From Promineifilum sp019695075 (lineage in GTDB: Bacteria; Chloroflexota; Anaerolineae; Promineifilales; Promineifilaceae), in the NCBI GenBank assembly GCA_026129185.1, contig JAHCIO010000005.1:98138-162137 (forward strand): DNA of 64,000 bases, in the 5' to 3' direction. The translations under genes were made by a program, and so were the position numbers. Below the pieces are notes generated by a model. It ran no database searches and was not told where the DNA came from. It was given only the letters and a program-made list of their open reading frames with translations. Of the stretch, positions 25,960 to 35,279 are shown piece by piece. Position 1 is the stretch's first letter. Each line of letters starts with the position of its first letter.

Positions 25960-26130
25960 TGATTGATTCTCCTTATGCACTAACAGCCTACAATGATGAC
26001 TACGCAACGCGCCTGTGGGAGTTGCAACTCGGAACAGTGTAATGGCCGTCAGCGGCGGCGTCAACTGGCTAAATGCACTGATGTTGACCGTCGCGCGAGC
26101 AACAGTATCGCCCGCCGATCCGACTCATGC

Positions 26131-26136
26131 TAGAAT
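26131..26136 (+). promoter_or_regulatory. -10 box of fmt (leaderless type)
   Basis: TAGAAT is followed by seven bases and then the GTG start codon at 26144. No Shine-Dalgarno; -35 poorly conserved. Confidence 0.45.
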
Positions 26137-26143
26137 GACACCC

Positions 26144-27082
26144 GTGGCCCGAGTCATCTTCATGGGCACGCCGGACTTCGCCGTGCCCTGCCTCCAAACC
26201 CTGATCGCGACGCAGACGGTCGTCGGCGTCGTCACCCAGCCGGACAAGCCCGCCGGGCGCGGCCACCAGCTGCGTCCACCGCCGGTGGCCGTGGCCGCCG
26301 CGGACGCGGGCATCCCGGTCTACCAGCCCAAATCGCTGCGCCGCGAAGAGGCGGCCGAACCGCTGCGCGCGTGGCAGCCCGATGTCATCGTCGTCGCTGC
26401 CTTCGGCCAAATCCTGCGGCCACACGTCCTCTACCTGCCGCCCCACGGCAGCGTCAACGTCCACGCCTCGCTGCTGCCGCGCTGGCGGGGCGCGTCGCCC
26501 ATCCAGCACGCCCTGCTGGCCGGCGACGCCACGACCGGCGTGACGTTGATGCGCATGGACGAAGGCATGGACACCGGGCCGATGCTGGTGCAGGAAGCGA
26601 TCGCCATCCGCCCGGATGAGACAGCGGCGACGCTCCACGACCGCCTATCGGCGCTGGGGGCCGGCATGCTCCGCCGCCACCTCGACGACATCCTCGCCGG
26701 GCGCATTCCCCCACAGCCGCAGCCGGAGGAGGGCATCACCTACGCGCCACTTATCGGCAAGGAAGCCGGCCGCATCGACTGGACGGCCGACAGCGCCACG
26801 CTCGACCGCCTGGTGCGGGCCATGACCCCCTGGCCGGGAGCCTTCACGGAGTGGGCCGGCGCGCCGCTCAAGGTGTTGCGCGCTCGCCCGACCGACGCGC
26901 GTCCCGATGGCCCGCCCGGTCTGGTCGTGGCGCTGCCCGCTGGGCTGGGCGTCCTGTCCGGCAAGGGCGCGCTGCTGCTGGACGAGGTGCAGCCGGCCGG
27001 CAAACGGGCCATGACCGCGGCCGACTTCGCCCGCGGCCGGCCGGAATTCGTCGGCCGCGTGCTGGGCGAGCCGCGCGACTGA
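26144..27082 (+). CDS. fmt: Methionyl-tRNA formyltransferase
   Basis: Fmt formylates initiator Met-tRNA using 10-formyl-THF. The 312-residue product starts VARVIFMGTPDFAVP from a GTG; the upstream open frame is not needed. Signatures are QPDKPAGRGHQL, the formyl-transfer site SVNVHASLLPRWRGASPIQ (about 105-123) with Asn, His and later Asp in TGVTLMRMDEGMDTGP, and the C-terminal OB-like domain with FTEWAGAPLKVLRA. Length is normal. The panE-like gene follows after 29 nt. Confidence 0.95.
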   Translation: MARVIFMGTPDFAVPCLQTLIATQTVVGVVTQPDKPAGRGHQLRPPPVAVAAADAGIPVYQPKSLRREEAAEPLRAWQPDVIVVAAFGQILRPHVLYLPPHGSVNVHASLLPRWRGASPIQHALLAGDATTGVTLMRMDEGMDTGPMLVQEAIAIRPDETAATLHDRLSALGAGMLRRHLDDILAGRIPPQPQPEEGITYAPLIGKEAGRIDWTADSATLDRLVRAMTPWPGAFTEWAGAPLKVLRARPTDARPDGPPGLVVALPAGLGVLSGKGALLLDEVQPAGKRAMTAADFARGRPEFVGRVLGEPRD

Positions 27083-27111
27083 GCCGCGGGCGTGGGACGG
27101 AGAGGCGCGCG

Positions 27112-28146
27112 ATGAAAGTCCTGGTCTACGGGGCGGGGGCAATCGGCGGCTATCTGGGCGGGCAGTTGGCCCTGGCCGGCCACGACGTGACGCTGGTCGC
27201 GCGCCCGGCCGCGGCCGAGGCCATTGCCGCCGGCGGGCTACTCATCACTCAGGCGGGCGCGACACGCGCCGCCCCCGTGCGCGCCGCGACCCGGCTCGAA
27301 GAGGCCCTCACGCGCGCTGAGCCAGATCTGATCGTGTTGGGCATGAAGTCCTACGACCTGGCTCCGGCTGTGGCCACCCTGGCCGACCTCTGCCCCCAGC
27401 CCCGCCAACTCCTGACGACGCAGAACGGCATCGGTGTGGAAGACCTGGTCGCCGCCCGCTTTGACCCGGCGCGTATCCTGGCGGGCACGGTGACGATTCC
27501 GGTCAGCCGCGCGGGCGCGAACGAACTGGTGGTCGAGCGGGCCGGGCGGGGGCTGGGCCTCGCGCCGGTGCAGGTGGGGCGGGTGGTGACCGAATGGGTG
27601 GAGATGTTCGCGGGCGCGGGCATCCGCGCCGGCGCTGTGGCCGACTACCGGGCGATGAAGTGGTCGAAGGCATTCCTCAACATCATGGGCAACGCCACCT
27701 CGGCCATCCTCAACCGGCCGCCGGCCGAACTCTACCGCCGGGCTGACATCTTCGACCTGGAGATGGACATGCTGGGCGAGATGCTGGCCGTGATGCGCGC
27801 GCAGGGGATCGCCATCGTCAATCTACCCACGGCCTCGGTTCGGCCGCTGGCGGCGGTGCGGGCCTACGCGCCGCGCTTCTTGCAGCGGCTGGTCTTCACG
27901 CAGGTGATCGTCCACGGCCGGGGCGACAAGATGCCCTCCTTCCACATCGACCTGGCATCGGGCAAGGGGCGCAGCGAAGTCAGCTTCCACAACGGGGCCA
28001 TCGCCGCCGCCGGGCAGGCGCACCACATCGCCACGCCGGTCAACGCCGCGCTGAACGCTATCTTGCAACGGCTGACGCGCGCTCCGGCCGACCGCGCCGC
28101 ATTCGACGGCCGGCCGGAGCGCCTGTTGGCCGAAGTGGGCGGTTAG
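27112..28146 (+). CDS. panE: 2-dehydropantoate 2-reductase family protein
   Basis: The 344-residue protein has the NADP-binding fold MKVLVYGAGAIGGYLGGQLA, TTQNGIGVEDLV, the catalytic lysine region AMKWSKAFLNIMGNATSAI near 185, and the C-terminal helical domain ending GRSEVSFHNGAIAAAGQ, typical of ketopantoate reductases in pantothenate synthesis. It is longer than classical PanE (about 300), so a related ketoacid reductase cannot be excluded. GGAGAGG lies just upstream. Its stop overlaps the convergent lipoprotein gene by 4 bp. Confidence 0.85.
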   Translation: MKVLVYGAGAIGGYLGGQLALAGHDVTLVARPAAAEAIAAGGLLITQAGATRAAPVRAATRLEEALTRAEPDLIVLGMKSYDLAPAVATLADLCPQPRQLLTTQNGIGVEDLVAARFDPARILAGTVTIPVSRAGANELVVERAGRGLGLAPVQVGRVVTEWVEMFAGAGIRAGAVADYRAMKWSKAFLNIMGNATSAILNRPPAELYRRADIFDLEMDMLGEMLAVMRAQGIAIVNLPTASVRPLAAVRAYAPRFLQRLVFTQVIVHGRGDKMPSFHIDLASGKGRSEVSFHNGAIAAAGQAHHIATPVNAALNAILQRLTRAPADRAAFDGRPERLLAEVGG

Positions 28147-28922
28147 CGCCTTAGCCCGCCGAGTGAGCCGGCCGCTTCCTGCTTCGACTGCTCCATCATC
28201 CCGCTGACTTGTTCCTCGCTCAGGCCGGAGTCCTGGGCGCTCTGCTGTGTCTGGCTCAGCGTCGTATTGGTCGCTCCGCAGACCGTTTGCAGCGCCGCCC
28301 CGGCGCCGGTGGCATCCAACTGGCCGCCAGACCAGCGGGTAATGATGTCGCTCATGGCGGTCTGGTCGGCCTGCAAACTACCCAACAGCGGCCCCAGTCC
28401 CGACAGGCCCATTAGTCCGGCCAGTTGTTGTTGCATGGATTGCAGTAAGCTGCCAGCCCCCAACAGCCCCGCGCCGACGGCCAGCGCGCCCAGCCCGCCC
28501 TGCTGGCCCGACTGGGCCAGCCCTTGCAGGGTCGTGCATAGGCCTTGATTGAGCACGGCGATGTTCATGAGGCCCTGCCACGTGGCCATCGTCCCCGCGG
28601 CGGCGGCGGCTGTGCCTGCCGCGGCGGGGTCTTGCTGGCCCTGGCCGGCGGCGTCGCCCTGCCCGGTCGTATCGACCTGCCCGGTTGCCACTGGCGTGGC
28701 CGTCGGCGTCTCGGTTGCGGGCGGCAGGGCCGTGGCCGTGGGTGGAGGCAGGGGAGTGCTGGTGGGCAGAGGCACGGCCGTGTCAGCGGGGGCCAGGGTC
28801 GGGGCGGTCGTAACCGTGTCCGGCGTTACCACGGCCTCGGTGCCCTCATCGTCTTTGCCACAAGCGGCGAGACTGAGGGCCAACAGCAAGAACAGAACGA
28901 GTAAGCGCAAGCGACGGTTCAT
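28143..28922 (-). CDS. Putative lipoprotein with Thr/Pro-rich linker, unknown function
   Basis: I do not recognise the 259-residue product. It has a lipoprotein signal (LLLALSLAACG, lipidated Cys near 21), a Thr/Pro/Ala-rich linker (about 30-110), then a Gly/Gln/Leu-rich helical region with two cysteines (NQGLCTTLQG, LQTVCGATN) and a Gln/Ser-rich C-terminus. The ATG at 28922 overlaps the stop of the O-antigen-ligase-type gene (ATGA) and AAGGAGG lies 10 nt upstream, inside that gene. It is the last gene of the exopolysaccharide operon and would sit on the outer membrane face. Confidence 0.7.
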   Translation of the reverse strand: MNRRLRLLVLFLLLALSLAACGKDDEGTEAVVTPDTVTTAPTLAPADTAVPLPTSTPLPPPTATALPPATETPTATPVATGQVDTTGQGDAAGQGQQDPAAAGTAAAAAGTMATWQGLMNIAVLNQGLCTTLQGLAQSGQQGGLGALAVGAGLLGAGSLLQSMQQQLAGLMGLSGLGPLLGSLQADQTAMSDIITRWSGGQLDATGAGAALQTVCGATNTTLSQTQQSAQDSGLSEEQVSGMMEQSKQEAAGSLGGLRR

Positions 28923-30226
28923 GATTCCATTTCCTCCTTGTTCATGGAAGCTAAAACACCCAACGCTAGCCAAAACACCAGGGCCGGCTTGGCGCCGATC
29001 ACCAGCGCGTCGGCCAGCCCGAAGACATGCAGCCCCACCAGTCCGGCCAGCAAGCCCAAACTGACAGGGCGAAAGCCGCGGTCGCGCCGGGCGACACGCC
29101 AGCCCACGGCCGCGGCCACAAAGAGAATGGCTACGTAGACGACCAGACCCGGCAAGCCGGTGTCGAGCGCGGTCTGCAAGAAGATATTGTGGGCGTGCCC
29201 GATGTCATAACTAGGCCACGGGGGCAGCGGGTAGAGGCGAAAGACCACCTGCCGAAACGCGCCCAGGCCAACACCGGTGAAGGGAAAGTCGCCGATGGCT
29301 GTGACCGCCCAGGGCCAAAGCTCACGGCGCACGCCCAGTGTCCTGAGCGTGCCCAAAGCGGTCGCTTCCGGTGGGCTAACCCATAGCTCCCAGAGTGTCC
29401 GCGGGCCGATCCACAACACGCCGGCAACACCCACCAGCACGACCGCCAGAACGGCCAGCGCCAGGGCGCGCCGCGCGCGCGAGGGCGGCAACACGGCCGC
29501 CCACAGGGCGAGTAACGCCAACAAGCCGGCCGCGGCCGCCAGCCAGCCGCCCCGCGACTGGGTCAACGCGAGAATGCCGACGACCAGTAATCCCACCACG
29601 GCCAGCCCGACGCGCGGCCAGCGCCACCCCGACCGTGGCGCGATCACGAGCGACACAAGCAACGGCAGAAAGAGGGCGATGAGCGCGGCCAGTTGGTTGG
29701 GGTGGGTGGTCAGACGGTCGAGACCGGGCAGGGCCAGGTTGCGAAATGGGTTGGCCGCGGTCAGGACGGGGATCTTGGGTAGGTCGCGCAGGCTCAGCAG
29801 GCCAGTCAGGCTGAAGGCGAGGCAGACGAGCAACAGTACGCCGACGGCAACGGCCACGCCGCGGCGATTGGTGACGGCGACGACGGTGTAGCGCCAGGCG
29901 GCCAGCCCCAACAACGCCCCGGTGGCCTTGGGGAGCGTCTCCGCCGGGTCGGCCGAGACGAGAATGCCGACGCCCAGGGCCAGGCCCCACAGCGCGAAAG
30001 CGAGGTTGAAGGGTGTGCGTGGCAACCGCTCCCGGTCGAGCGCCAGGGCCAACAGCCACACCAGCGCCAGCGCCGCCAGGGCCGCCGCTGTGGCCACCGG
30101 CGCGATGTCGGGGAAAAGCAGCCACGGCGCGGCCAATAGCAGGATGATCCCTTCCAGGACCACCAGAGGGTGCGCGGCGAGCCGCGCACCCTGTTTATTG
30201 TGTGCCTGCTCGGCCAGTGCGGTCAC
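28919..30226 (-). CDS. O-antigen ligase/Wzy-type membrane protein (copy 1)
   Basis: The 435-residue protein has about 11-12 hydrophobic segments and, near 300-345, the large extracytoplasmic loop of the O-antigen ligase superfamily (FTGVGLGAFRQVVFRLYP... DIGHAHNIFLQTALDTGLPGL). The HxHN pattern before the long helix is the usual hallmark. Such proteins polymerise or ligate undecaprenyl-linked polysaccharides outside the membrane. The start is a GTG (30226). It lies 29 nt after the phosphoglycosyltransferase gene and its stop overlaps the lipoprotein gene. Confidence 0.88.
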   Translation of the reverse strand: MTALAEQAHNKQGARLAAHPLVVLEGIILLLAAPWLLFPDIAPVATAAALAALALVWLLALALDRERLPRTPFNLAFALWGLALGVGILVSADPAETLPKATGALLGLAAWRYTVVAVTNRRGVAVAVGVLLLVCLAFSLTGLLSLRDLPKIPVLTAANPFRNLALPGLDRLTTHPNQLAALIALFLPLLVSLVIAPRSGWRWPRVGLAVVGLLVVGILALTQSRGGWLAAAAGLLALLALWAAVLPPSRARRALALAVLAVVLVGVAGVLWIGPRTLWELWVSPPEATALGTLRTLGVRRELWPWAVTAIGDFPFTGVGLGAFRQVVFRLYPLPPWPSYDIGHAHNIFLQTALDTGLPGLVVYVAILFVAAAVGWRVARRDRGFRPVSLGLLAGLVGLHVFGLADALVIGAKPALVFWLALGVLASMNKEEMES

Positions 30227-30255
30227 ATAGCCTCAGCCAGAAAGCGGCCGGCGTG

Positions 30256-31671
30256 CTAGTAGGCGCCCTTGCCGCGCACGACCACCCAGGGCGTCTTCAG
30301 CAAGATGTAGATGTCCATCCACAGCGAGTAGTTCTGCACGTAGTAGAGATCGTCCTCGGTGTGGAGATGCAGCGGCTTGTCGGCCCGGCCGTTGATTTGC
30401 CACCAGCCGGTCATGCCCTGTGGCACGGCCAACCGCTTGTGCTGCCACGGCTCATACTGCCCCACCAACCAGGGCAACTCCGGCCGCGGCCCGACCAGAC
30501 TCATGTCCCCTTTCCAGACGTTAAACAGTTGGGGCAGTTCGTCGAGGCTGGTGTGGCGCAGGAAGCGACCGATGCGCGTCACGCGCGGATCATCGACTTT
30601 CTTGAACAGCACTTTGCCGTCTTCCGTCATCTCGTTGACGACATCCTGCATCGTCTCCGCGCCGACAACCATAGAACGAAACTTGTACATTGAGAAGAGG
30701 CGGCCGTTTTCGCCCACGCGTTGCTGGCGGAAGATGATCGGCCCGTGCGAGTCCAACCGGATGAGAAGGGTAATGATCGCCATGGGCAACATGGCGAGAC
30801 TCAGCAGAATACTGGAAAGCGCCAGGTCGAACATACGCTTGACCAGCCGTTGCACATCGTTCAGGGCCGGGTCGCGCAGGTTGATCATTGGCAGCCCGCC
30901 GAAGTCCTCCACGGACGCGCGATAAAGGGCCAGGCTGAAGTAGTCGGGGACGACGCGCACATTCACGGGCAAGTCATGGAGGGCCAGAACGAGATGATTG
31001 ATCTGGGCATAGTCCCGCTGTGGCAAGGCAATGACGACGTCGTCGATGTGGCCCGCCTGAACCACTTCGCGCACATCCTCGACCGGGCCAAGGACGTGGA
31101 CGACGAGTTCGCTGTTGTCTTCGGTGTCTTGCGGCGCCTCGTCCAGATAGCCGGACAGATTGAGGCCGACGGAGCGATAGTCCTCGATCATTTGGCCGAC
31201 GCGTTGGCCGACCTCGCCCGTGCCGACGATGAGCACCTGTCGTTCGCCGGCCGGCATGCGGCTGATGCGGAAGATGATGCGGGCAACGATCCGCCAGCCG
31301 AGCAGGAGGGCCAAATCGACGCTCACGAACAGGATGAAGACCCAGCGCGAGAAGTCACGCTGGCCCAGGTAGAGTAGGCCGGCAAAGAGCAACGCCGAAG
31401 ACAGCGTGGCCACGGTGACGATCTGCATTTCGTCGATGGCCTTGTAGATGCGCTTGGGATCATAGACCGACAGGACGAGGAAAGTGATGCCCCAGATGAG
31501 GGGCACGGCCAGCATGATGTAGGGGGAGATATATGCAGGCCCGCGCAGATTCGTCATCGAGTCAGGAATATAGCGGACGAGAAATGTCGCCGCCGCCAAC
31601 GCCAATAGCGTCAGCGCCACATCGATGACGATGGAAAAGATGGCGTAGTTAACTCCAAACCGCCTCAACAT
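30256..31671 (-). CDS. Polyprenyl-phosphate hexose-1-phosphate transferase (exopolysaccharide initiating enzyme)
   Basis: This enzyme starts polysaccharide repeat-unit assembly by moving a sugar-1-phosphate onto undecaprenyl phosphate. The 471-residue protein has four to five N-terminal membrane segments, a Rossmann-like central domain (VLIVGTGEVGQRVGQMI), a re-entrant membrane helix near 285, and the catalytic C-terminal PGT domain: FRQQRVGENGRLFSMYKFRS, TSLDELPQLFNVWKGDMSLV and GPRPELP. Length and topology match WbaP/EpsE-type large monoPGTs. AAGGGG lies 6 nt before the ATG, behind a leader of about 165 nt with a good promoter at 31845. Confidence 0.93.
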   Translation of the reverse strand: MLRRFGVNYAIFSIVIDVALTLLALAAATFLVRYIPDSMTNLRGPAYISPYIMLAVPLIWGITFLVLSVYDPKRIYKAIDEMQIVTVATLSSALLFAGLLYLGQRDFSRWVFILFVSVDLALLLGWRIVARIIFRISRMPAGERQVLIVGTGEVGQRVGQMIEDYRSVGLNLSGYLDEAPQDTEDNSELVVHVLGPVEDVREVVQAGHIDDVVIALPQRDYAQINHLVLALHDLPVNVRVVPDYFSLALYRASVEDFGGLPMINLRDPALNDVQRLVKRMFDLALSSILLSLAMLPMAIITLLIRLDSHGPIIFRQQRVGENGRLFSMYKFRSMVVGAETMQDVVNEMTEDGKVLFKKVDDPRVTRIGRFLRHTSLDELPQLFNVWKGDMSLVGPRPELPWLVGQYEPWQHKRLAVPQGMTGWWQINGRADKPLHLHTEDDLYYVQNYSLWMDIYILLKTPWVVVRGKGAY

Positions 31672-31844
31672 AATTGTCCCCTTCTTGCGAACCTACTACA
31701 CCATGCGGATGCATCCGAACGCAGAAACTTAGCCGTCTGGCCCGTTACCGGTGCAACGAGCAACGCTCCGCCGTCGGTGATTCTCACAAACTATCCGTAA
31801 TGACCTGGCTAGTGCGGTTGTGAAAACGGGTGCAATCGCCTGCA

Positions 31845-31872
31845 ATTATAGCGGCAAGTACTTCCCCGACAA
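31845..31872 (-). promoter_or_regulatory. Promoter upstream of the phosphoglycosyltransferase gene
   Basis: Minus-strand TTGTCG (31867-31872) and TATAAT (31845-31850) are separated by 16 bp. It provides an internal promoter for the last three genes of the exopolysaccharide locus. No other structure was seen in the 261-bp gap 31672-31932. Confidence 0.6.
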
Positions 31873-31932
31873 GACGAACACGCGAGATTCTAAGTGAAGA
31901 TACCCCTATTTCATCCACGAGTCGTATCGGAA

Positions 31933-32592
31933 TCATGACCAGCCGTCGTAGACAACGAACGATTTCGTCAGACCTAGGAATTTCTCCTCATACCAATTCG
32001 CGCGTGGAAAGAGCGTCTTGAGTTCGCTTTTGCGGAGCAGGCGGGTGGTGTCGACGCGATGTTGTGCCTGTGCCTTGTCGGGGATCTGCTTAACCCAACC
32101 CAGACTCAAGTGTTGGATCAGAGCAACACGCAGATCGCGCGGCAACCACTGGAAGCCGGGGAAAAGGAAGTGGGGTTCGATAGGGAAGTAATAGTTGGGA
32201 GTCTGTAGAAAGTAGCGGCGGCCGACACGCTGGACTTCGTTGGCCATGCGTCGCTGCTGCTCAAAATCGCCGACGTGCTCAATGACCGAGTTGGAGAAAA
32301 CGACATCGAACACCTGGTCGGGGAATTGTCGCATGTCGGTCGCGTCGCCGATGACAGCGCGAAAATGGGCCGACGGCAGAGGGGTAGGATCGATGTTGAG
32401 TAGGGTAATGCGGGCGTCATGCTCAACAAAGCCCATGCGTTGCCAGAAGTTCGCTGTGCCGCCTACGTCGAGGATGCTGATCGGTCGTGGCACCGTGTCC
32501 AGCAAGCCCAGAAAGAACTGGAAGCGCCGGCGACGCATCTGTGTGGCGAAGGAGTCTTCCTCGCGATTGTCGACAAACTTTCTGAACAACAC
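31933..32592 (-). CDS. Class I SAM-dependent methyltransferase
   Basis: The 219-residue protein has the Rossmann motif ISILDVGGTANFW at about 38-50, the acidic residue in LLNIDPTPLP, and DVVFSNSVIEHVGDFEQQ with the motif IV-V region of class I methyltransferases. The context suggests it methylates a glycan or glycolipid intermediate, but the substrate is unknown. The start is a GTG with GGAGG 9 nt upstream. It follows the GT4 gene by 16 nt. Confidence 0.85.
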   Translation of the reverse strand: MLFRKFVDNREEDSFATQMRRRRFQFFLGLLDTVPRPISILDVGGTANFWQRMGFVEHDARITLLNIDPTPLPSAHFRAVIGDATDMRQFPDQVFDVVFSNSVIEHVGDFEQQRRMANEVQRVGRRYFLQTPNYYFPIEPHFLFPGFQWLPRDLRVALIQHLSLGWVKQIPDKAQAQHRVDTTRLLRKSELKTLFPRANWYEEKFLGLTKSFVVYDGWS

Positions 32593-32608
32593 TGTAGCTC
32601 GCCTCCAT

Positions 32609-33859
32609 CTATGAGCTTATCTCAATCGGGCTATCCGGGCGAGATGAACGGCCCTTCAGTGCTCGACAAGCGGCGTAGGCGGCAAGCAGATTGTCCTGCT
32701 GGTGTTCCCAGGCGAGCTCGTGTTCGATGCGCTGCCGGCCGTAGCGGCCCATTTCCTCGCGTCGCGCCGGGTCGTCGAGTAGCTCCAGCACGCGCTCGGC
32801 CAGGTCCTGCACGTCGTCGGGCCGGGCATAGACGGCCGCTTCCCCGGCCGATATGCGCGATTCCACCAGGTCGAAGACAGCGATGGGGCGGCCGACCGAC
32901 ATGTACTCCAGGATTTTGTTCATCGTCGCCGCGTCGCTATAGGGGGTCTTGGGCATGGTATCCACGCACACGTCGCTTGTAGACAGATAGCGTCGAATCA
33001 CGTCAAGCTCGGCCCAGCCAGTGAAACACAGGTAGTCGTCCAGACCCAGCCGTGTGCTAAGGGCGCGCAAATCGGCTTCCGCGTCGCCGGAGCCCATGAT
33101 GGCGAACTGGATGTCGGCGCGCCCGCGCGCGTGTACAAGAATATCCACCAGCTGCACGAAGGTATCGACGCCATCCTGTGGATTGAGGACGCCCAGGTAG
33201 CTGATCAGATATGTCCGGCCGTTGCGGAGGGTTGGATCCGGCGCGTCAGGGCGCAACTTGTGGTGGTCAGGGCCGCTACGAACGATGAAGACCCGTTCGG
33301 GCCGGAACTGACCGCGAGCGAGCGCAACCCGGCGATGGGTTTCGTTTGTGGTGATAACGATGTCGGCCGTCTTGAAAGTCAGCCTCTCCAGCCATAGCAG
33401 CAGCCGGTAGGCCGCGCCCTGCCGGCCAAAGCGCGACAGATACATCTCCGGCGACAGATCATGATGATCGAAGATGAACTGCTTACCCAGCAGCTTATAG
33501 AGCCGGCCGATCAGCCAAAAAGTCTCCGGCGGGTTGCAGGCGTGGATAATATCGAAGCCCTCGCGAAAGAGGACCCGGATCGACAGCGCCAGCGTCCAGA
33601 GCCAGCAGTAGGCAAATTCCCAGACAAAGCTTAATGTGCCGCTGGTCGTCGGCGGCGCGGGATAGCGGTAAATGCCGATGCCTTCCCGTCGCTCGAACCG
33701 TTCGTTCGCGTTGGCGCCAGTAATGGAGATCACCGACACGTGGTAGCCGGCGTCGCGTAACGTCGTCGCCTCCAGCCAGACCCGCCGGTCATTGGGAACG
33801 GGTAGGTTTTCGACAAGGATAAGCACACCGATGCGAGCGGACGTTTGCGGTCGGGTCAT
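32609..33859 (-). CDS. GT4-family glycosyltransferase
   Basis: The 416-residue GT-B protein has an N-terminal acceptor domain with PVPNDRRVWLEATTLRDAGY and HHDLSPEMY, and a C-terminal donor domain with FIVRSGPD, SYLGVLNPQDGVD and the nucleotide-sugar motif TPYSDAATMNKILEYMSVGRP (about 325-345) carrying the E-x7-E type pattern only partly. It probably adds a sugar to the lipid-linked repeat unit on the cytoplasmic face. Its ATG overlaps the stop of the upstream O-antigen-ligase-type gene (ATGA). Confidence 0.9.
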   Translation of the reverse strand: MTRPQTSARIGVLILVENLPVPNDRRVWLEATTLRDAGYHVSVISITGANANERFERREGIGIYRYPAPPTTSGTLSFVWEFAYCWLWTLALSIRVLFREGFDIIHACNPPETFWLIGRLYKLLGKQFIFDHHDLSPEMYLSRFGRQGAAYRLLLWLERLTFKTADIVITTNETHRRVALARGQFRPERVFIVRSGPDHHKLRPDAPDPTLRNGRTYLISYLGVLNPQDGVDTFVQLVDILVHARGRADIQFAIMGSGDAEADLRALSTRLGLDDYLCFTGWAELDVIRRYLSTSDVCVDTMPKTPYSDAATMNKILEYMSVGRPIAVFDLVESRISAGEAAVYARPDDVQDLAERVLELLDDPARREEMGRYGRQRIEHELAWEHQQDNLLAAYAACRALKGRSSRPDSPIEISS

Positions 33860-35271
33860 GGTGTGCTTGAGTCTACAGGAGTTTCGTCGCGGCGGCGATC
33901 AACGGCCGGCTCGGCGAAGACGCGCGCCGCTGTCAGGGCCAGGCCCCATAGCACCCAGAGGACGAACCCCAGCGACTGATCCCACCACCAGGAATCGGCC
34001 ACCTCACGCACATTGAAAGCGAAAAAGGCCGTAGCCACAGCCATGCAAAACCCTGTCAGTCCGTACCTGGCGCGTGGCGTGTTATAGCCCCGCAGGACGG
34101 GCAGCCACACGGCGGCCCACAGCGCCACGTAGAGCGCCAGACCGACAACGCCGTGCTGGAACAGCATGCCCAGGTAGCTGCTGTGCGTGCCGGCGGCGTA
34201 TTCGTTGGGCAGGTTGGGGATGCGCACCGACGTGCCCCAACCGGCGATCCAGTGCTCCGGTAAGAGAGCCAGCGTCTGGGCGTAGATGTAGGCCCGCACC
34301 AGCCAACTGCCGGGGCGCAGGTCGATGAATACCCGTTGCACCCAGTCGATGATGACGCTTAGGACCAGGAACAGAACCACCAGCCCAACGGCTGTGGCCA
34401 CGAGAGCCAGCGCCACCATCAGCGGACGGTTCGACCGGCGATGATAGAGCCACAACAAGGCGTAGAACAGCGTCGCGGCTGCCAGAGCCGCATAAGCAAT
34501 GCGCGACTCCGTAAACACCAGCGCCACCGTTAGCCCCAGCATCAGGCCCAAGTGGAGAAGTCTTGTCCAACCGCGCGTTGTTTGGAAGCGCCAGAGCATG
34601 AGCGGCAAGAGCAGCAGGCAAACCATGCTCAGGGCGCTATACGACAGCGTGAAACCGTTGAGCCGAATGCTGAGCAGGCCAACATTGTCGGAAGATGCGA
34701 CTTCGCCAAAGCTACGGTACGAAATCGAACTGAAGAAAGCGGAAGCATTGATTTGCGATGCTGGTATGAATCTTCCCAGCAAGGAAACGAACGTGCCGCG
34801 CCAGATGCCGGACAGGAAGAGAGCGCTGGCGACGACATGGTAGAGGGCGATGAGCGAGAGCGCGCCGACAATCTTGTGCCATTCCGCCCTGGTATGCACG
34901 CAGTTCCAAAACAGCACCAGTATCAGGAACTGCGTCCATATGCTCGTCGCTTCTTTCAGGAAGATAAGCCGCATCTCCGGATCAACCCACAGGGTGGGCG
35001 CCAGCCACCAGATGGCCAACGCCAGGGCAATCATCGCCGCCCCGTTGAGACGCACCTGCCACCGGCTTCGTATCAACAGCCGAATGAACTCGACGAAGAT
35101 GAAGAAGGGCAGCAGCAGCTGATCGATGCCCAAACCCCACCACAATGGCCATAACAGGGCGAACAGCCAGACATTGGTAGCAAACGACGTGCTGATAAAG
35201 GGCAGCCACACGCGGCTGCCCAACTTCGGGCGCGGTCTGGTGGTTGCAGAGAACGAGGTATCCGTTGACAT
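33856..35271 (-). CDS. O-antigen ligase/Wzy-type membrane protein (copy 2)
   Basis: The 471-residue product starts at the ATG at 35271, 8 nt after the upstream stop; the longer frame lies over the upstream gene. It has 10-12 hydrophobic segments and the superfamily loop with EHWIAGWGTSVRIP followed by AAGTHSSYLGMLFQHGVVGL (near residues 345-385). The GTHSxYL signature is typical of exopolysaccharide polymerases and ligases. The sequence is clearly different from copies 1 and 3, so it is not a recent duplication. Confidence 0.88.
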   Translation of the reverse strand: MSTDTSFSATTRPRPKLGSRVWLPFISTSFATNVWLFALLWPLWWGLGIDQLLLPFFIFVEFIRLLIRSRWQVRLNGAAMIALALAIWWLAPTLWVDPEMRLIFLKEATSIWTQFLILVLFWNCVHTRAEWHKIVGALSLIALYHVVASALFLSGIWRGTFVSLLGRFIPASQINASAFFSSISYRSFGEVASSDNVGLLSIRLNGFTLSYSALSMVCLLLLPLMLWRFQTTRGWTRLLHLGLMLGLTVALVFTESRIAYAALAAATLFYALLWLYHRRSNRPLMVALALVATAVGLVVLFLVLSVIIDWVQRVFIDLRPGSWLVRAYIYAQTLALLPEHWIAGWGTSVRIPNLPNEYAAGTHSSYLGMLFQHGVVGLALYVALWAAVWLPVLRGYNTPRARYGLTGFCMAVATAFFAFNVREVADSWWWDQSLGFVLWVLWGLALTAARVFAEPAVDRRRDETPVDSSTP

Positions 35272-35279
35272 CTGCTTGC